Source of the DNA: Acidobacteriota bacterium
GTDB lineage: Bacteria; Acidobacteriota; Polarisedimenticolia; J045
DNA: 40,302 nt
Direction: 5' to 3'
Assembly: GCA_025456425.1 (NCBI GenBank)
Contig: JALOKP010000011.1
Span: forward strand, 1-40,302
Part shown: positions 25,280 to 34,484 of the stretch, piece by piece
How the letters are laid out: each line of letters starts with the position of its first letter
How positions within the stretch are numbered: position 1 is the first letter of the stretch
Notes under the pieces: model-generated
The model's database searches: none
The model's input: only the letters and a program-made list of their open reading frames with translations
Told to the model about the DNA's origin: nothing
Made by a program: the position numbers and the translations under genes

Positions 25280-27686
25280 TGTCCGTTCGACGCAGGTTCT
25301 CGACGTCCTGCGGCGGGATGTTGACCGGGGCCGAGGGAGTGGCCTGGGACTGCGCGGCCGCCGCATAGTTGGGGATCGCATCGTAAGCGAAGGCCGAGTA
25401 GTAGTAGGTCGTGCCGTTGGCCAGGCCGGAGTGGACGCATGAGTCGAACGCGCCCGGCGCTCCCGGCTTGTCGCAGGCCACCGAGCCGTCGGCCGGCCCC
25501 GTCGGGTAGCTTCCGGTCTTGAAGCGGATCAGCGCGCCCCGGCTGTCCGCGCTCGTCGAGTGGGTCCACGACAGCGTGACCTGGGCGTTGCCCGGCGTGG
25601 CCACGAAGTTCGTCACCGGCGAGGGCGGGGTCGTGTCCGGCGGCCCGCCCTGCAACTCGACGGCGCCGATGTCGCAGGCCCCGTCGTTGCGCGGGTTGCC
25701 GTAGAAGTCGTCGGCCGGGCACTCGCTGTTGAGTCCGGCGTTGACACCCCGGTTCTTCGAGGTTGGTGTGTAGTTGCTGATCGTGCCGTCCGAGACGCTG
25801 GACTTGACGAAGTAGTTGCGCGAGTCGGCGCCGTCATTGAATTCCAGGGTCGAGGCCCCGGAGTTGCACGACGAGTAGCAGACGAAGATCCCGTGCTTTT
25901 CCTGGCCGAGGGCCGTGTTGATCGAGTCGAAGGAGTAGTCCGGCCCCGAGCCCGAGCCCTTGAAGGTCTGGTCCGAGGTGGCCATGTTGACGCTGCCGTT
26001 GTAGGGGTGCAGGAACAGGTTGTAGTCGGTCGTCACATTGGCCCAGGAACTGCCGTAGGTGATCAGCGAGCCGTTGAAGTTGGTCCCGGTGTCGGCGTCG
26101 ATGAAGTAGGCGTTGTTGTAGTGCTTCAGCCCGGCCGCCGAGCCGCCGACCCCGAACGCCATGACCTCCTGACGCCAGTTGGCGTTGACCGAGTGCGAGA
26201 CGCCGAAGGTGTTGTTGCGGATCACGATGTCGCCACCCGCGCCGTTGAAGAAGGCCCAGCCATCACCCGTGACCTCGATCACCGAGTTCTGGAGCAGCAG
26301 GTAGTTCAGCCCGTTGTCCTGGGCGCTGGAACCGATGTAGGCACCGTGGGCCGCGGTCTGCGGCTCGGAGAACGACTCGGACGAGCAGCTGTAGACCGGG
26401 TCGCTCGCGCACTCGCTGGTGCGGTACCAGGTGAAGACCCGGTGCAGGTAGATCCGGTCGAAGATCACCCGGTCGGTGGCGCTGGTCCCCTTGATGCTGT
26501 CCATCGAGAAGCCGTTTGAATACCCGCCGCGCATCTCGACGTCGTAGAAGCGCAGCCCCGATTGCGAGACCCCGCCGGCCGGGATGGCCGTCGTCTTCTC
26601 GAGGCAGTCGACGTGCTCGATCTGCATCATCGTCCGCGACTTGGAGAAATCGAAGCGGCAGGCGGCCCCGGCCGCGGTCACGCGGCTCAGCAGGTGGTTC
26701 GATCCGCCGCTCAGGAAGGCAAAGGTCGAGTCGGTGTTGTAGCCGTTCGATTCGCCGGCCACGTCGAGATAGATGTTGCGGAATGCGAAGTAATCCCGGT
26801 CGTTCATCGACCAGGCGACGGAGAAGAAGCCGGCATTGCTGGCGACGACCCCCAGCGCCTCGGGGGAACTGCCGTCAAAGGTCTGGACCCAGACCCGCGT
26901 GCCGTCGTCGCAGAACGAGCCCGCGACCTTCGAGACGTGGGCCTCGCAGCTTGGCTCCGACGAGCAGGGGCAGGACCCGACCGAGACCTTGATGAAGGCG
27001 TCCTTCCCCGAGCGGTTGGCGTACCACTTGTCCCAGTAGCCGCCCGTCTGGCGCATCCCCTTCGGAGCGCTCCAGACGCCGTCGCCGCCGGCCTGCGACT
27101 TGGCGTAGGACCAGACCTCGGGCCGGGAGCTGCTCTGCGTCCAGGTCACGCCGGCCGGCTTGGCCTTGGTGCGCGTGACGGTCACCGAGCCCTCCGGGCC
27201 GTCCCCCTTGACCTCCACGAACTGCGCCACGTCGAGCGTCGTCGCGCCGCCGCTGCTCTTGCCGCGGTAGCCCTCCTCGAGCGTGATCGACGTCCCGCTG
27301 ACCGAGGCCACGCGGGTCCAGTTGAAGGTCGGGCCGGTCCCGTCGCAGCGGACCCAGTCGCCCGCGGCGACGCCGGTCACTGTGGTGCCGCAGTTGATCG
27401 TCGTCGACTTCGCGGTGCAGGTACACGACGACATGGCGTTGTCGGTCTTCAGCGCGCCGCCGTTGGCCTGCGTCACCCCGCTGGCGAGGCTGTAGGTGCC
27501 GGGCTGGATCAGGCAGCGATCCCCGGCCTTGACCGTGACGCTGGCGCACTTGGCGGGCGAGGCCCAGGCCTGGGCCGCGCTGTTGCCGGTCCCGGCGTTG
27601 GAATCGCTGCCGTCGGTGCGCACGTAGTAGTCGGTCGCCAGCGCGGGGCTGGCAACGAGCAGACTGATCAGCCAGAGGCCTCGCAT
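25272..27686 (-). CDS. Secreted right-handed beta-helix protein with choice-of-anchor Q and FN3-like regions
   Basis: 804 residues. The signal peptide is MRGLWLISLLVASPALA, and mature DYYVRTDGSDSNAGTG is the usual opening of parallel beta-helix surface proteins. Residues from about 40 to 660 carry PbH1-like rungs (FAFRNIYLDVAGESNGY, LLLQNSVIEVTGDGWAFFNG, IVIRNNTFGV), a fold shared by pectate lyases, chondroitinase B and alginate epimerases. GNPRNDGACDIGAVEL is the choice-of-anchor Q signature, followed by PPDTTPPSPVTNFVATPG and an FN3-like domain with NGTTYYYSAFAYD. It has many cysteines, often paired (SCTCTA, SCPCSS), implying disulfides. The ATG at 27686 is preferred over longer in-frame extensions because of the signal peptide and the GAGAGGAC upstream. 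Lyase activity is possible but no catalytic residues could be assigned. Confidence 0.85.
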   Translation of the reverse strand: MRGLWLISLLVASPALATDYYVRTDGSDSNAGTGNSAAQAWASPAKCASVTVKAGDRCLIQPGTYSLASGVTQANGGALKTDNAMSSCTCTAKSTTINCGTTVTGVAAGDWVRCDGTGPTFNWTRVASVSGTSITLEEGYRGKSSGGATTLDVAQFVEVKGDGPEGSVTVTRTKAKPAGVTWTQSSSRPEVWSYAKSQAGGDGVWSAPKGMRQTGGYWDKWYANRSGKDAFIKVSVGSCPCSSEPSCEAHVSKVAGSFCDDGTRVWVQTFDGSSPEALGVVASNAGFFSVAWSMNDRDYFAFRNIYLDVAGESNGYNTDSTFAFLSGGSNHLLSRVTAAGAACRFDFSKSRTMMQIEHVDCLEKTTAIPAGGVSQSGLRFYDVEMRGGYSNGFSMDSIKGTSATDRVIFDRIYLHRVFTWYRTSECASDPVYSCSSESFSEPQTAAHGAYIGSSAQDNGLNYLLLQNSVIEVTGDGWAFFNGAGGDIVIRNNTFGVSHSVNANWRQEVMAFGVGGSAAGLKHYNNAYFIDADTGTNFNGSLITYGSSWANVTTDYNLFLHPYNGSVNMATSDQTFKGSGSGPDYSFDSINTALGQEKHGIFVCYSSCNSGASTLEFNDGADSRNYFVKSSVSDGTISNYTPTSKNRGVNAGLNSECPADDFYGNPRNDGACDIGAVELQGGPPDTTPPSPVTNFVATPGNAQVTLSWTHSTSADSRGALIRFKTGSYPTGPADGSVACDKPGAPGAFDSCVHSGLANGTTYYYSAFAYDAIPNYAAAAQSQATPSAPVNIPPQDVENLRRTDIK

Positions 27687-28021
27687 GTCGGGCTTGTCCT
27701 CTCCCTCGTCCCGGGCCGGGCACCACCGTGCCGCCGCGGCGTGCCGGCACGGTACACCGCCGCCGGACGCACGGGCACGGGCTCCCGCCAGGATAGCGGT
27801 GAGAAGCGAGCATCGTGCCACCGGGCCTTGTCGACCGCCATGGGCTAACTTGCTGAAAAATGGAGAGATCGGCTCCGCCGGTGGTCCGGCTCCATTACAA
27901 TACCGGCATGGGCCTGTCGGATTGTTCACGGGCGGTTCGATCCGCCCGCGGTCCCGCTCCCGCCCCGATCTTCCGTCTCGCGCGCCGGCCGCGCCCGGCA
28001 TAATCCGATCCCGAGGAGCCG
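27687..28021. promoter_or_regulatory. 335-bp divergent intergenic region
   Basis: No gene is apparent. On the plus strand CATAAT at 27999-28004 lies shortly before the GAGGAG ribosome site (28013-28018) of the 28022 gene and could be its -10 box. TACAAT at 27896-27901 is a second candidate. A hairpin GCCGG-TGGT-CCGGC is at 27877-27890, flanked by TGGAG (27861-27865) and CTCCA (27890-27894). An A-rich pocket (CTGAAAAATGG) lies near 27853. No -35 is convincing. Confidence 0.35.
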
Positions 28022-29311
28022 ATGTCGTTCTCGCTGCTGATCAAGCTCGCGATCGCCGCCGCGGGTCTTCCCGCCCTCTGGCTGCTGGTGCCGCGCGATC
28101 CCGCCGCGCCGGCAGCCCCCTGGCGGCGCCCCGCCGCGCTCGCGATCCTGCTCGGCGTGCGTCTCGTCGCGGCCGGCGTGTGGGCCTTCTTTCCCTCGCT
28201 CGTCGGCTCGCCCGATCTCGCGCTCTACTACGTGCCGCAGGGTCGGAAGCTCCTGGCCGGACTCGTTCCCGGGGTCGACTTCGAGTCGAGCTACTCCCCG
28301 CTCTTCACGCTGCTCACCGCTGGAGCGCTGGCGGTGCTCGACCGGCCGGTCTCGGTCTTCCTGCTGATCGTCGCGTTCGAGCTGGGGGGGCTGTGGTGCC
28401 TCGACCGGATGCTGCGGAGCGACGGCACCGCCCCGGGGCTCCGCAACGCGGCCCTCGCGGCCTACGCTGTCCACCCGCTCGCGCTCTGGTACAGCGGCGT
28501 CACGGCGTACCAGAGCACGATGATCATGGCCTTCTTCGCCGCCTCGCTCGCGGTCTTCGCGCGGCCGTGGGCGAGCGCCGCGCTGGTCGCCTTTGCGCTC
28601 CCTTTCACCAAGCTGCTCGCGGTCCTGGCCTGGCCCGCCCCCGCGCTGCGGCGGCGCGGAACGCTGGCGGCGCTCGGCTGCTTCGCGGCGGCGCTGGCGC
28701 TGACCGCCGGGCTGGCCGCGGTGGGGATGGACCCGCGCGCGGCGCTCGAGCGCGAGTCGCTCGACACCTCCAACGGCAACCTGTGGTTCCTGCTCGGGTC
28801 GCTGGCCGGACACCCGCTCAACCGGCCGCCGCTGGCCTGGCTGGCACCGGCCGCGTTCGTGGTGGCGGTCGGGGCCGCGCTGGCCGTCGCCGCCTGGCGA
28901 CGCGGCACGCTGCTGCCGGTGGAGAGCGCCGGCGACGCGGCGGCGGTCTTTTCGCTGGTCGGCTGCCTGTTCATGGCGCTCTCGAAGAAGTCGCTGCCGA
29001 TGTACTTCACGATGTTCCTGGCCGTGCTGATCGTGGTCGTGGTCCAGGGGACGCGCGTGCGGGGCGACCTGGTGCGGCTCGCGCTGCTGGGCTGCTCCTC
29101 GCTCGTCACGCCCCAGCTCTGGCACGGGAAGCTGGGCCAGCCCGACTGGCTGCCGGTCGGGCGGGCGCTCGCGGAGGGGAACGCGTGGGGGCTGCTGGTG
29201 CTCACGCTCGACGCGCTGACGCTGGGGCTGACGCTCTACTTCGCCCGGCTCAGCTGGCTCCGGCTGGCGCGCGGCAGCCCCGTTCCGGCCGCCACAGCGG
29301 CTACTTCCTGA
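28022..29311 (+). CDS. GT-C-type membrane glycosyltransferase (DUF2029/GT87-like)
   Basis: 429 residues with about ten hydrophobic segments. The first loop, SPDLALYYVPQGRKLLAG, followed by PGVDFESSYSPLFTLL, has the acidic residues and the YxPLF-type motif of polyprenol-phosphate-sugar-dependent GT-C enzymes; YSGVTAYQSTMIMAFF and SKKSLPMYFTMFLAV follow. Such enzymes add a sugar on the outer face of the inner membrane. GAGGAG precedes the ATG. The gene stands alone on the plus strand and its last 11 bases overlap the convergent CapK-like gene. The subfamily is not certain. Confidence 0.75.
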   Translation: MSFSLLIKLAIAAAGLPALWLLVPRDPAAPAAPWRRPAALAILLGVRLVAAGVWAFFPSLVGSPDLALYYVPQGRKLLAGLVPGVDFESSYSPLFTLLTAGALAVLDRPVSVFLLIVAFELGGLWCLDRMLRSDGTAPGLRNAALAAYAVHPLALWYSGVTAYQSTMIMAFFAASLAVFARPWASAALVAFALPFTKLLAVLAWPAPALRRRGTLAALGCFAAALALTAGLAAVGMDPRAALERESLDTSNGNLWFLLGSLAGHPLNRPPLAWLAPAAFVVAVGAALAVAAWRRGTLLPVESAGDAAAVFSLVGCLFMALSKKSLPMYFTMFLAVLIVVVVQGTRVRGDLVRLALLGCSSLVTPQLWHGKLGQPDWLPVGRALAEGNAWGLLVLTLDALTLGLTLYFARLSWLRLARGSPVPAATAATS

Positions 29312-30701
29312 CGGCGTAAACCTGGTACCGGAACTTCCCCGCCGCCGTGCGCGGGATGTTCTCGACCCAGCGGAAGTCGATCCGCATCGCCGGCCCGAAG
29401 TAGTCCATCAGGCGCCCGCGGATCGTCTGCTCGGCCGCGGGGATCGGCCCTTCCTCGGGGACCAGGTTGATCGTCAGGTGGTCGGGCTCGTCCTGCACGA
29501 GCTGCGACTCCAGGACCCCGTCGATCTTCTTGAGCACGATGTCGAGCCGCCCCAGCGCGCGGCCGTCGGGCGTGTAGAGGATGTCGTCGATCCGGCCGAC
29601 GATCGTCTCGATCGCGTCGGTCTGCCAGCCGCAGGGACACTCGGTCCGCCGCTCCGGCAGCGCGATGGAATCGCCCAGCCGGTAGCGCACCAGCACCTGG
29701 GCGCGGTTGACGAAGCCGGTCCCCACGGCGTCGCCGGGCCGGCCGACGACCGGCGTCGTACCGTCCAGCGCCTCGACGTGGCCGAACTCGTGGCTGAGGT
29801 GGTAGGTCCCGTGCGGGCACTGCCCGATCCAGAAGACGACCTCGGCGGCCCCGTACTGGTCGGCGACCTTGCAGGCGAAGGCCTCTTCGATCGTGCGGCG
29901 CTGGTCGGCGTAGAGCGTCTCGGCGCAGGTGATGACCGCTTTCGGCCGGATCCGCGTCTCGCCGCGCCGCAGCGCGTGGGCCGCGACCAGGAACACGCCC
30001 GAGGGATAGGCGTTGATCTCCTCGGGCCGGATCTCCGCGATCTTCGCCACGTAGGCGTCGAGCGTCGCCTCGGAGATGTGGAAGTTCGAGAAGTGCCAGT
30101 TGTTCTCGGAGCGGTCGTGCCGCCAGAAGGGGGGCGCCGTCTGCCCCATCGGCACCACCGGCCGCACACCGATCGAGACCCGCGCCCCCTTCCCCTCGAT
30201 CCCCCACTGCCGGCGCTGGCGCTCCTGGTAGGCCCAGACGCGCTGGTAGCAGCCCTTGTCCTTGTAGGTCGTCAGCGGCTTGCCGGTCGTGCCCGAGGTG
30301 TTCCCCTTGTAGAGCGTGCCGTACTTCCCGGCCCCGTACTCGTCCGAAACGAAGCGCTCGGGGGCGGCCTTGACCTCGGCCTTCTCGGTCACCGGGAGCG
30401 CGCGGATGTCCTCGAAGCGCCGGACGTCGCGCGGGTCGAATCCGATCGACTTCCACAGCTCGCGGTAGTGCGGGACCTGTGCCGCGGCGTAGGCCAGCGT
30501 CTCCTGCAGCCGGGCCAGCTCCAGCTCGCGGACCCGCTCGTAGGAGTAGTGCCGCGACTCCATCAGCGCGGCCAGCGTCCGGTCGTGCTCGGCGCCGTAG
30601 CGCCGGCGCTTGAGGATCCAGCCGTAGCCGCTGACCATCAGGTCCTGCAGCGGGACCGGGACGTGCTGGTACAGGCCGTAGAACCGGTCGATCGCGCTCA
30701 T
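29301..30701 (-). CDS. CapK/PaaK-like adenylate-forming ligase (copy 1)
   Basis: 466 residues, cytoplasmic. The ATP-binding motif TSGTTGKPL starts at residue 135. PKAVITCAETLYADQRR and DQYGAAEVVFWIGQC form the adenylate core, and YRLGDSIALPE, CPCGWQTDAIETIVGRIDD and the C-terminal RTAAGKFRYQ follow phenylacetate-CoA ligase architecture. Homologues called CapK occur widely in capsule and exopolysaccharide loci, where their substrate is unknown. The ATG overlaps the stop of the upstream GNAT gene (ATGA), which sets the start despite a longer open frame. It is the last gene of a ten-gene coupled operon. Confidence 0.87.
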   Translation of the reverse strand: MSAIDRFYGLYQHVPVPLQDLMVSGYGWILKRRRYGAEHDRTLAALMESRHYSYERVRELELARLQETLAYAAAQVPHYRELWKSIGFDPRDVRRFEDIRALPVTEKAEVKAAPERFVSDEYGAGKYGTLYKGNTSGTTGKPLTTYKDKGCYQRVWAYQERQRRQWGIEGKGARVSIGVRPVVPMGQTAPPFWRHDRSENNWHFSNFHISEATLDAYVAKIAEIRPEEINAYPSGVFLVAAHALRRGETRIRPKAVITCAETLYADQRRTIEEAFACKVADQYGAAEVVFWIGQCPHGTYHLSHEFGHVEALDGTTPVVGRPGDAVGTGFVNRAQVLVRYRLGDSIALPERRTECPCGWQTDAIETIVGRIDDILYTPDGRALGRLDIVLKKIDGVLESQLVQDEPDHLTINLVPEEGPIPAAEQTIRGRLMDYFGPAMRIDFRWVENIPRTAAGKFRYQVYAVRK

Positions 30702-31939
30702 TCCGCCGCTCCCGTCACCAGCCGTCCCGCGCGCTCGGTGGCCGAGCGCAGCTCGTCGAAGGCGTCGCGGCCGATCAGCGAGCGCAGCACGAGCGGCGGG
30801 CTCTGGGAAACCACCGCCCCGAAGTGAAGCCAGCGCGAGCGCAGGCCGGGGCGGATCATCGTGATCGCTTCGGTGTACCGGACCGAGTCGGTCCAGCGGA
30901 ACTTCCAGGCGTCGCGCCCGCGCAGCAGGCTCATCTCGCGGGCCCGCTCCTCCTCGATCAGCTTCTCGACCACGACGCCGGTCATGTAGTGCCCCAGCGA
31001 CCAGCGCTCGTACTGCGGCGTGAAGCCCATCTGGTAGCCGTAGTAGACGCCGTCGTGCAGGAAGCCGTAGTGCGAGGCGCCGGGCAGCCCCTCGATCGTC
31101 AGGATCCAGAAGTAGAGCTCGCCGCTCTCCGCGAGCCGCGCCGCCAGCGCGCGGTGGAAGCGCTGGTAGTCGTCCTTCTTGAAGTTCCCGCCCCGGCCGG
31201 TCGCCTCCATCCGCGCCTGGTGCAGGCGGGCCAGGAGATCCATCCCGGCGTCGACGTCGAGGTCGCGCCCGACCCGCTTCCACTCCACCCCCAGCTCGCG
31301 CTCGATCTTGCGCCGATAGCGCCGGAGCTGCTGGCGGAAGTGCGGGTTCCGGGCCGCCATGAACTCGTCGAAGCTGCCGGGCAGTTCGAGGTAGGGGCAG
31401 GGCGAGCGGGTCTCGCGCCGCACCAGCGCCAGCCGCGCCTCGCTCCAGACCTCGGCCATCCGCGAGAGCGAGCCCCCCTCCGCCAGCTCGGAGAACTGCG
31501 CGAAGTCCCAGCCCGGGTCGCCGAACAGGTGCGGGGCCAGCGCCGCCGCGACCGGCTCCTCGAGCCCGGGGATGCAGAGCGCGTCGAGGAAATCGGGGTT
31601 GACGACGTCGCCGTAGCCGACGTTGCGCAGCACGCGCGCGCGGCCCACGCGCGTCGGACGCGGGTCGACGTAGAGCGGCACGATCGCGACCGGCTGGCCG
31701 GCGCCGTTGCGGACGACGAAGACGCGCCCCTCGCGCGGCGTCGTGCCGTCGGCCGCCTCGCGGAAGTGCTCCCACCAGGCCTCGGCAAAGGTCCAGCCGG
31801 TGAAGACGTTGCGGGTCCGCGAGCGCGGCTCGAGCCAGCTCCAGTCGGCGCGCAGTGCCGGCAGCGGCGCGAACTGGACCGAGAGACCGGTCGGCCCCGG
31901 CGCGGCCGGGGGGGCGACGAGGGACGGGCCGGCGCTCAT
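30698..31939 (-). CDS. FemAB/CelD-like GNAT acyltransferase
   Basis: 413 residues. The GNAT_6 pattern is clear: FTGWTFAEAWWEHF near the N-terminus, AARNPHFRQQLRRYRRKIER at about 195-215, HQARMEATGRGGNFKKDDYQRFHRAL, and a second half with GASHYGFLHDGVYYGYQMGF and AWKFRWTDSVRYTEAI. In cellulose and exopolysaccharide loci this family is thought to acylate or aminoacylate the glycan. It is coupled to the CapK-like ligase by ATGA, suggesting that the ligase activates the acid and this protein transfers it (inference). It differs from the 9125 protein in having no long C-terminal extension. Confidence 0.8.
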   Translation of the reverse strand: MSAGPSLVAPPAAPGPTGLSVQFAPLPALRADWSWLEPRSRTRNVFTGWTFAEAWWEHFREAADGTTPREGRVFVVRNGAGQPVAIVPLYVDPRPTRVGRARVLRNVGYGDVVNPDFLDALCIPGLEEPVAAALAPHLFGDPGWDFAQFSELAEGGSLSRMAEVWSEARLALVRRETRSPCPYLELPGSFDEFMAARNPHFRQQLRRYRRKIERELGVEWKRVGRDLDVDAGMDLLARLHQARMEATGRGGNFKKDDYQRFHRALAARLAESGELYFWILTIEGLPGASHYGFLHDGVYYGYQMGFTPQYERWSLGHYMTGVVVEKLIEEERAREMSLLRGRDAWKFRWTDSVRYTEAITMIRPGLRSRWLHFGAVVSQSPPLVLRSLIGRDAFDELRSATERAGRLVTGAAE

Positions 31940-31940
31940 C

Positions 31941-33140
31941 TCAGCGCGGTCCCCGGCCCGCCGCGGCCGGGCGGTCGCCGGTCAGCGCGGTCGGGCGCCG
32001 GATCAGGGGCTTCCAGTCGCGCCCCAGCAACTCGGCGTAGAGGGTCTCGGTCCGGTCCAGCATCTTCCCCAGCGAATATTCGTCCTGGACCCGCCCCCGG
32101 GCACGCCGCGCCAGATCCCGGCGCCGGTCCGGCGCCTCGAGCAGCCGCTCCAGTGCGCGCCCCAGGGCCTCGGCGTCCCCGGGCGGGACCAGCAGGCCGG
32201 CGTTCCCGCCGTCGAGGCACTCTCCGTTCCCGCCGGCCTCGGTCGCGACGATCGGCCGGCCGGCCGCCATCGCCTCCAGCAGGGCGTTGCTCATCCCCTC
32301 CGAGAGCGACGGGAGTACGAACAGGTCGAGCGCGGCGAGCAGGTCCGGCACCTCCTCGATCACGCCCGGGAACAGGACGCGATCCTCCCATCCCAATGCA
32401 GCGGCCTGTCGGCGCAGCTCCTCGCCGTAGCCGCGCGTCACCTCGCCGGCCAGCACCAGCCGCAGCGCGGCGTGGCGCTCGAACAGCGGCCGCATTGCCT
32501 CGAGCAGCACCGCCTGCCCCTTGACCTTCTTGATCGTCCCGACCGCGCCGACCACCAGGTCCTCGGTGCGCAGACCGAGCCGGCGGCGCATCGTGGCCCC
32601 GTCGCCGCGCTCGAAGCGCGCTGCGTCGACGCCGTTGGGGATCACCAAGACCTTCCGGCGGCTCGCCCCCTCGGCGTGCAGCGTGAATCGTGAGACGGCC
32701 TCGGAGTTGCAGACGATCCGGTCGACCAGCGGGTTGGTCAGGCGGTAGCCGAGCAGGTGCAGCAGCCGGCCGCGCTTGATCGCGCGCCGCGTCGTGACGA
32801 TCGCCCACGGCGCGCCGCGCCGCGCCGCCAGCATCCCGTAGAAGTCGGCGTCGAACAGGAAGGTGTGGACGATCCGGATCCGCTCGTGGCGGATCATCTG
32901 CGGGATCAGCCGCAGCCGGCGCAATCCGCCCAGCGAGCGGGCTCCGCCCGAAATCCCCAGCTCCTCGACCGGCACCCCCGCGGCGCGCAGCCGTTCGGCG
33001 TGCTCACCGCCGTCGCCCAGCGTCACGATCCGCGGCGCGACGCGCCCGCGCGCGGCCAGCTCGCGCGCCAGCGTCGCCACGGCCAGCTCGGTGCCGCCCG
33101 GCCCGAGGCTGCCGGTGATCAGGAGAACCCGAACCGTCAT
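31941..33140 (-). CDS. GT4 glycosyltransferase
   Basis: 399 residues. The glycine loop ITGSLGPGGTELAVATLA is at the N-terminus; HTFLFDADFYGMLAAR, VIPNGVDAARF at the hinge, VGAVGTIKKVKGQAVLLEA and LPSLSEGMSNALLEAMAAGRPIVATEAGG define a GT4 retaining enzyme. It overlaps the upstream ligase gene by ATGA and is one base from the next gene. Donor and acceptor are unknown. The tail after residue 380 is arginine- and proline-rich and probably disordered. Confidence 0.9.
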   Translation of the reverse strand: MTVRVLLITGSLGPGGTELAVATLARELAARGRVAPRIVTLGDGGEHAERLRAAGVPVEELGISGGARSLGGLRRLRLIPQMIRHERIRIVHTFLFDADFYGMLAARRGAPWAIVTTRRAIKRGRLLHLLGYRLTNPLVDRIVCNSEAVSRFTLHAEGASRRKVLVIPNGVDAARFERGDGATMRRRLGLRTEDLVVGAVGTIKKVKGQAVLLEAMRPLFERHAALRLVLAGEVTRGYGEELRRQAAALGWEDRVLFPGVIEEVPDLLAALDLFVLPSLSEGMSNALLEAMAAGRPIVATEAGGNGECLDGGNAGLLVPPGDAEALGRALERLLEAPDRRRDLARRARGRVQDEYSLGKMLDRTETLYAELLGRDWKPLIRRPTALTGDRPAAAGRGPR

Positions 33141-34480
33141 CGCCTGCCGTCCCGTCCCGTTTCGCGCACCACGAAGCGCCGCTTGCCGGAGGCCAGCGGC
33201 GCGATCTCGTCGACCTCGGCCAGCTCGACCGCGAGCGCCGGCCCGAACCGCTCGGCCAGCACCGCCCGCACCCGCTCCCGCGCGGCGTCATCGTAACCCG
33301 GCCCGGGGACGAGCCGGACGACGAGGTGGTCGGGGCGGTCCTGGACGACCTGGAACTGGCGGATCGAGCGGTCGAACGGGCGCAGCACCAGCGTGAAGAA
33401 GGTCCCGCCGAAGGCGCGGCCGTCAGGGGTGGTGACGACGTCGAGCACCCGCCCCTCGACCGCCTCGACGCGGGCGAAGGGGCGGCCGCAGCGGCAGGGG
33501 CCGGCGGCCGGCCGGGCCAGGTCGTCGATCCGGTAACGGATCAGCGGCATCACGCGGTTGTCGAGGTCGGTGATCACCAGCTCGCGCAGCGCGGGGTCCT
33601 CGGCCGTCGGCAGCAGCTCGACGAACAGCCGCATGTCCATCAGGTGCAGCCCGCCCCCCAGCGGGCAGTCCGCGGCGACCATCCCGAACTCGCGGCAGGC
33701 GTAGCGGTTGCGCACGACCGCGCCGAACAGGTCCTCCAGCTCGGCCCGCACCGGTTCGTACAGCGCCTCGGCGGAACAGTAGATGATCCGGACGCCGAGC
33801 CGCCGGCAGCGCTCGCGCCCCCAGCGCCGCGCCAGGTCGAGCAGGATCGAGGGGTACGACGAGATCACCTCGGGGCGCAGCCGCGCCAGCCGCTCGCCGT
33901 ACGCCTCCAGCTCGGCGGGGCCGACGCCGTAGGCCGAGAGGAACACGCGGTTGGTCAGCCGGTCGTAGAGCGCGGCGCCGCGCGACTCGGACTGCTCGAG
34001 CGCCGCGCCCCAGATCGTCGCCGTGCGTGTGCCGGGCCGGACGCCGTCCCACTCCTCGGTCAGGCGGCCCGCGGCGCGGCGTCGGTCGTGCGCCTCGCCG
34101 TCGATCAGGAACCAGACGTTGCGCCCGGTCGAGCCGCCGGTCGACGAGCGCGTGACGCGCCCCGGCTCGGGCTGCGTGCTGGTCATCGCGTCGCCCGCGG
34201 CGTTGACCAGCTCCTTGGTCGTCGCGGGGAGCGCGGCCAGGTGCTCGGCGCGGGTGAAGTCGCCGGGCCGGGCCCCCAGCCGCGCCAAGGTCTCGCGCCA
34301 GTACGGCACGGTCCGCGCCGCGTGGTCGAGCTGCGCGCGCAGCCGCTCCCAGCGCCAGGCCTCGAAGGCCTCGGCGGTCCAGCGCTCCATCGCGCGGTAC
34401 TGCGCGAGGTACACCGGGAAGCGCCGTCCGGTGCGCCACGCGATCGCGCGGTCGAGCGCCCGGGCCACGAGCGGAAGCAT
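33137..34480 (-). CDS. CapK/PaaK-like adenylate-forming ligase (copy 2)
   Basis: 447 residues. The nucleotide-binding motif SSTGGSTGRN is near residues 112-121; IIYCSAEALYEPVRAELE and NRYACREFGMVAADCPLGG make up the core, and RYRIDDLARPAAGPCRCGRPFARVEAVEGRVLDVV the C-terminal part. PLASGKRRFVVRE carries the closing lysine. It has the same architecture as copy 1 but is clearly diverged, so the two probably activate different acids. It lies 4 bp after the deacetylase gene and overlaps the GT4 gene by ATGA. Confidence 0.85.
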   Translation of the reverse strand: MLPLVARALDRAIAWRTGRRFPVYLAQYRAMERWTAEAFEAWRWERLRAQLDHAARTVPYWRETLARLGARPGDFTRAEHLAALPATTKELVNAAGDAMTSTQPEPGRVTRSSTGGSTGRNVWFLIDGEAHDRRRAAGRLTEEWDGVRPGTRTATIWGAALEQSESRGAALYDRLTNRVFLSAYGVGPAELEAYGERLARLRPEVISSYPSILLDLARRWGRERCRRLGVRIIYCSAEALYEPVRAELEDLFGAVVRNRYACREFGMVAADCPLGGGLHLMDMRLFVELLPTAEDPALRELVITDLDNRVMPLIRYRIDDLARPAAGPCRCGRPFARVEAVEGRVLDVVTTPDGRAFGGTFFTLVLRPFDRSIRQFQVVQDRPDHLVVRLVPGPGYDDAARERVRAVLAERFGPALAVELAEVDEIAPLASGKRRFVVRETGRDGRR

Positions 34481-34484
34481 CGCC

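Noticed and set aside
27687-28001. An in-frame N-terminal extension of the beta-helix protein
   Set aside because: The extension has no domain and would bury the clear signal peptide beginning at MRGLW, which has its own ribosome site.
29301-31775. An apparent 824-residue fusion including the CapK-like ligase
   Set aside because: The upstream part is an out-of-frame shadow of the GNAT gene. The ATGA overlap at 30698-30701 and family alignment set the start at 30701.
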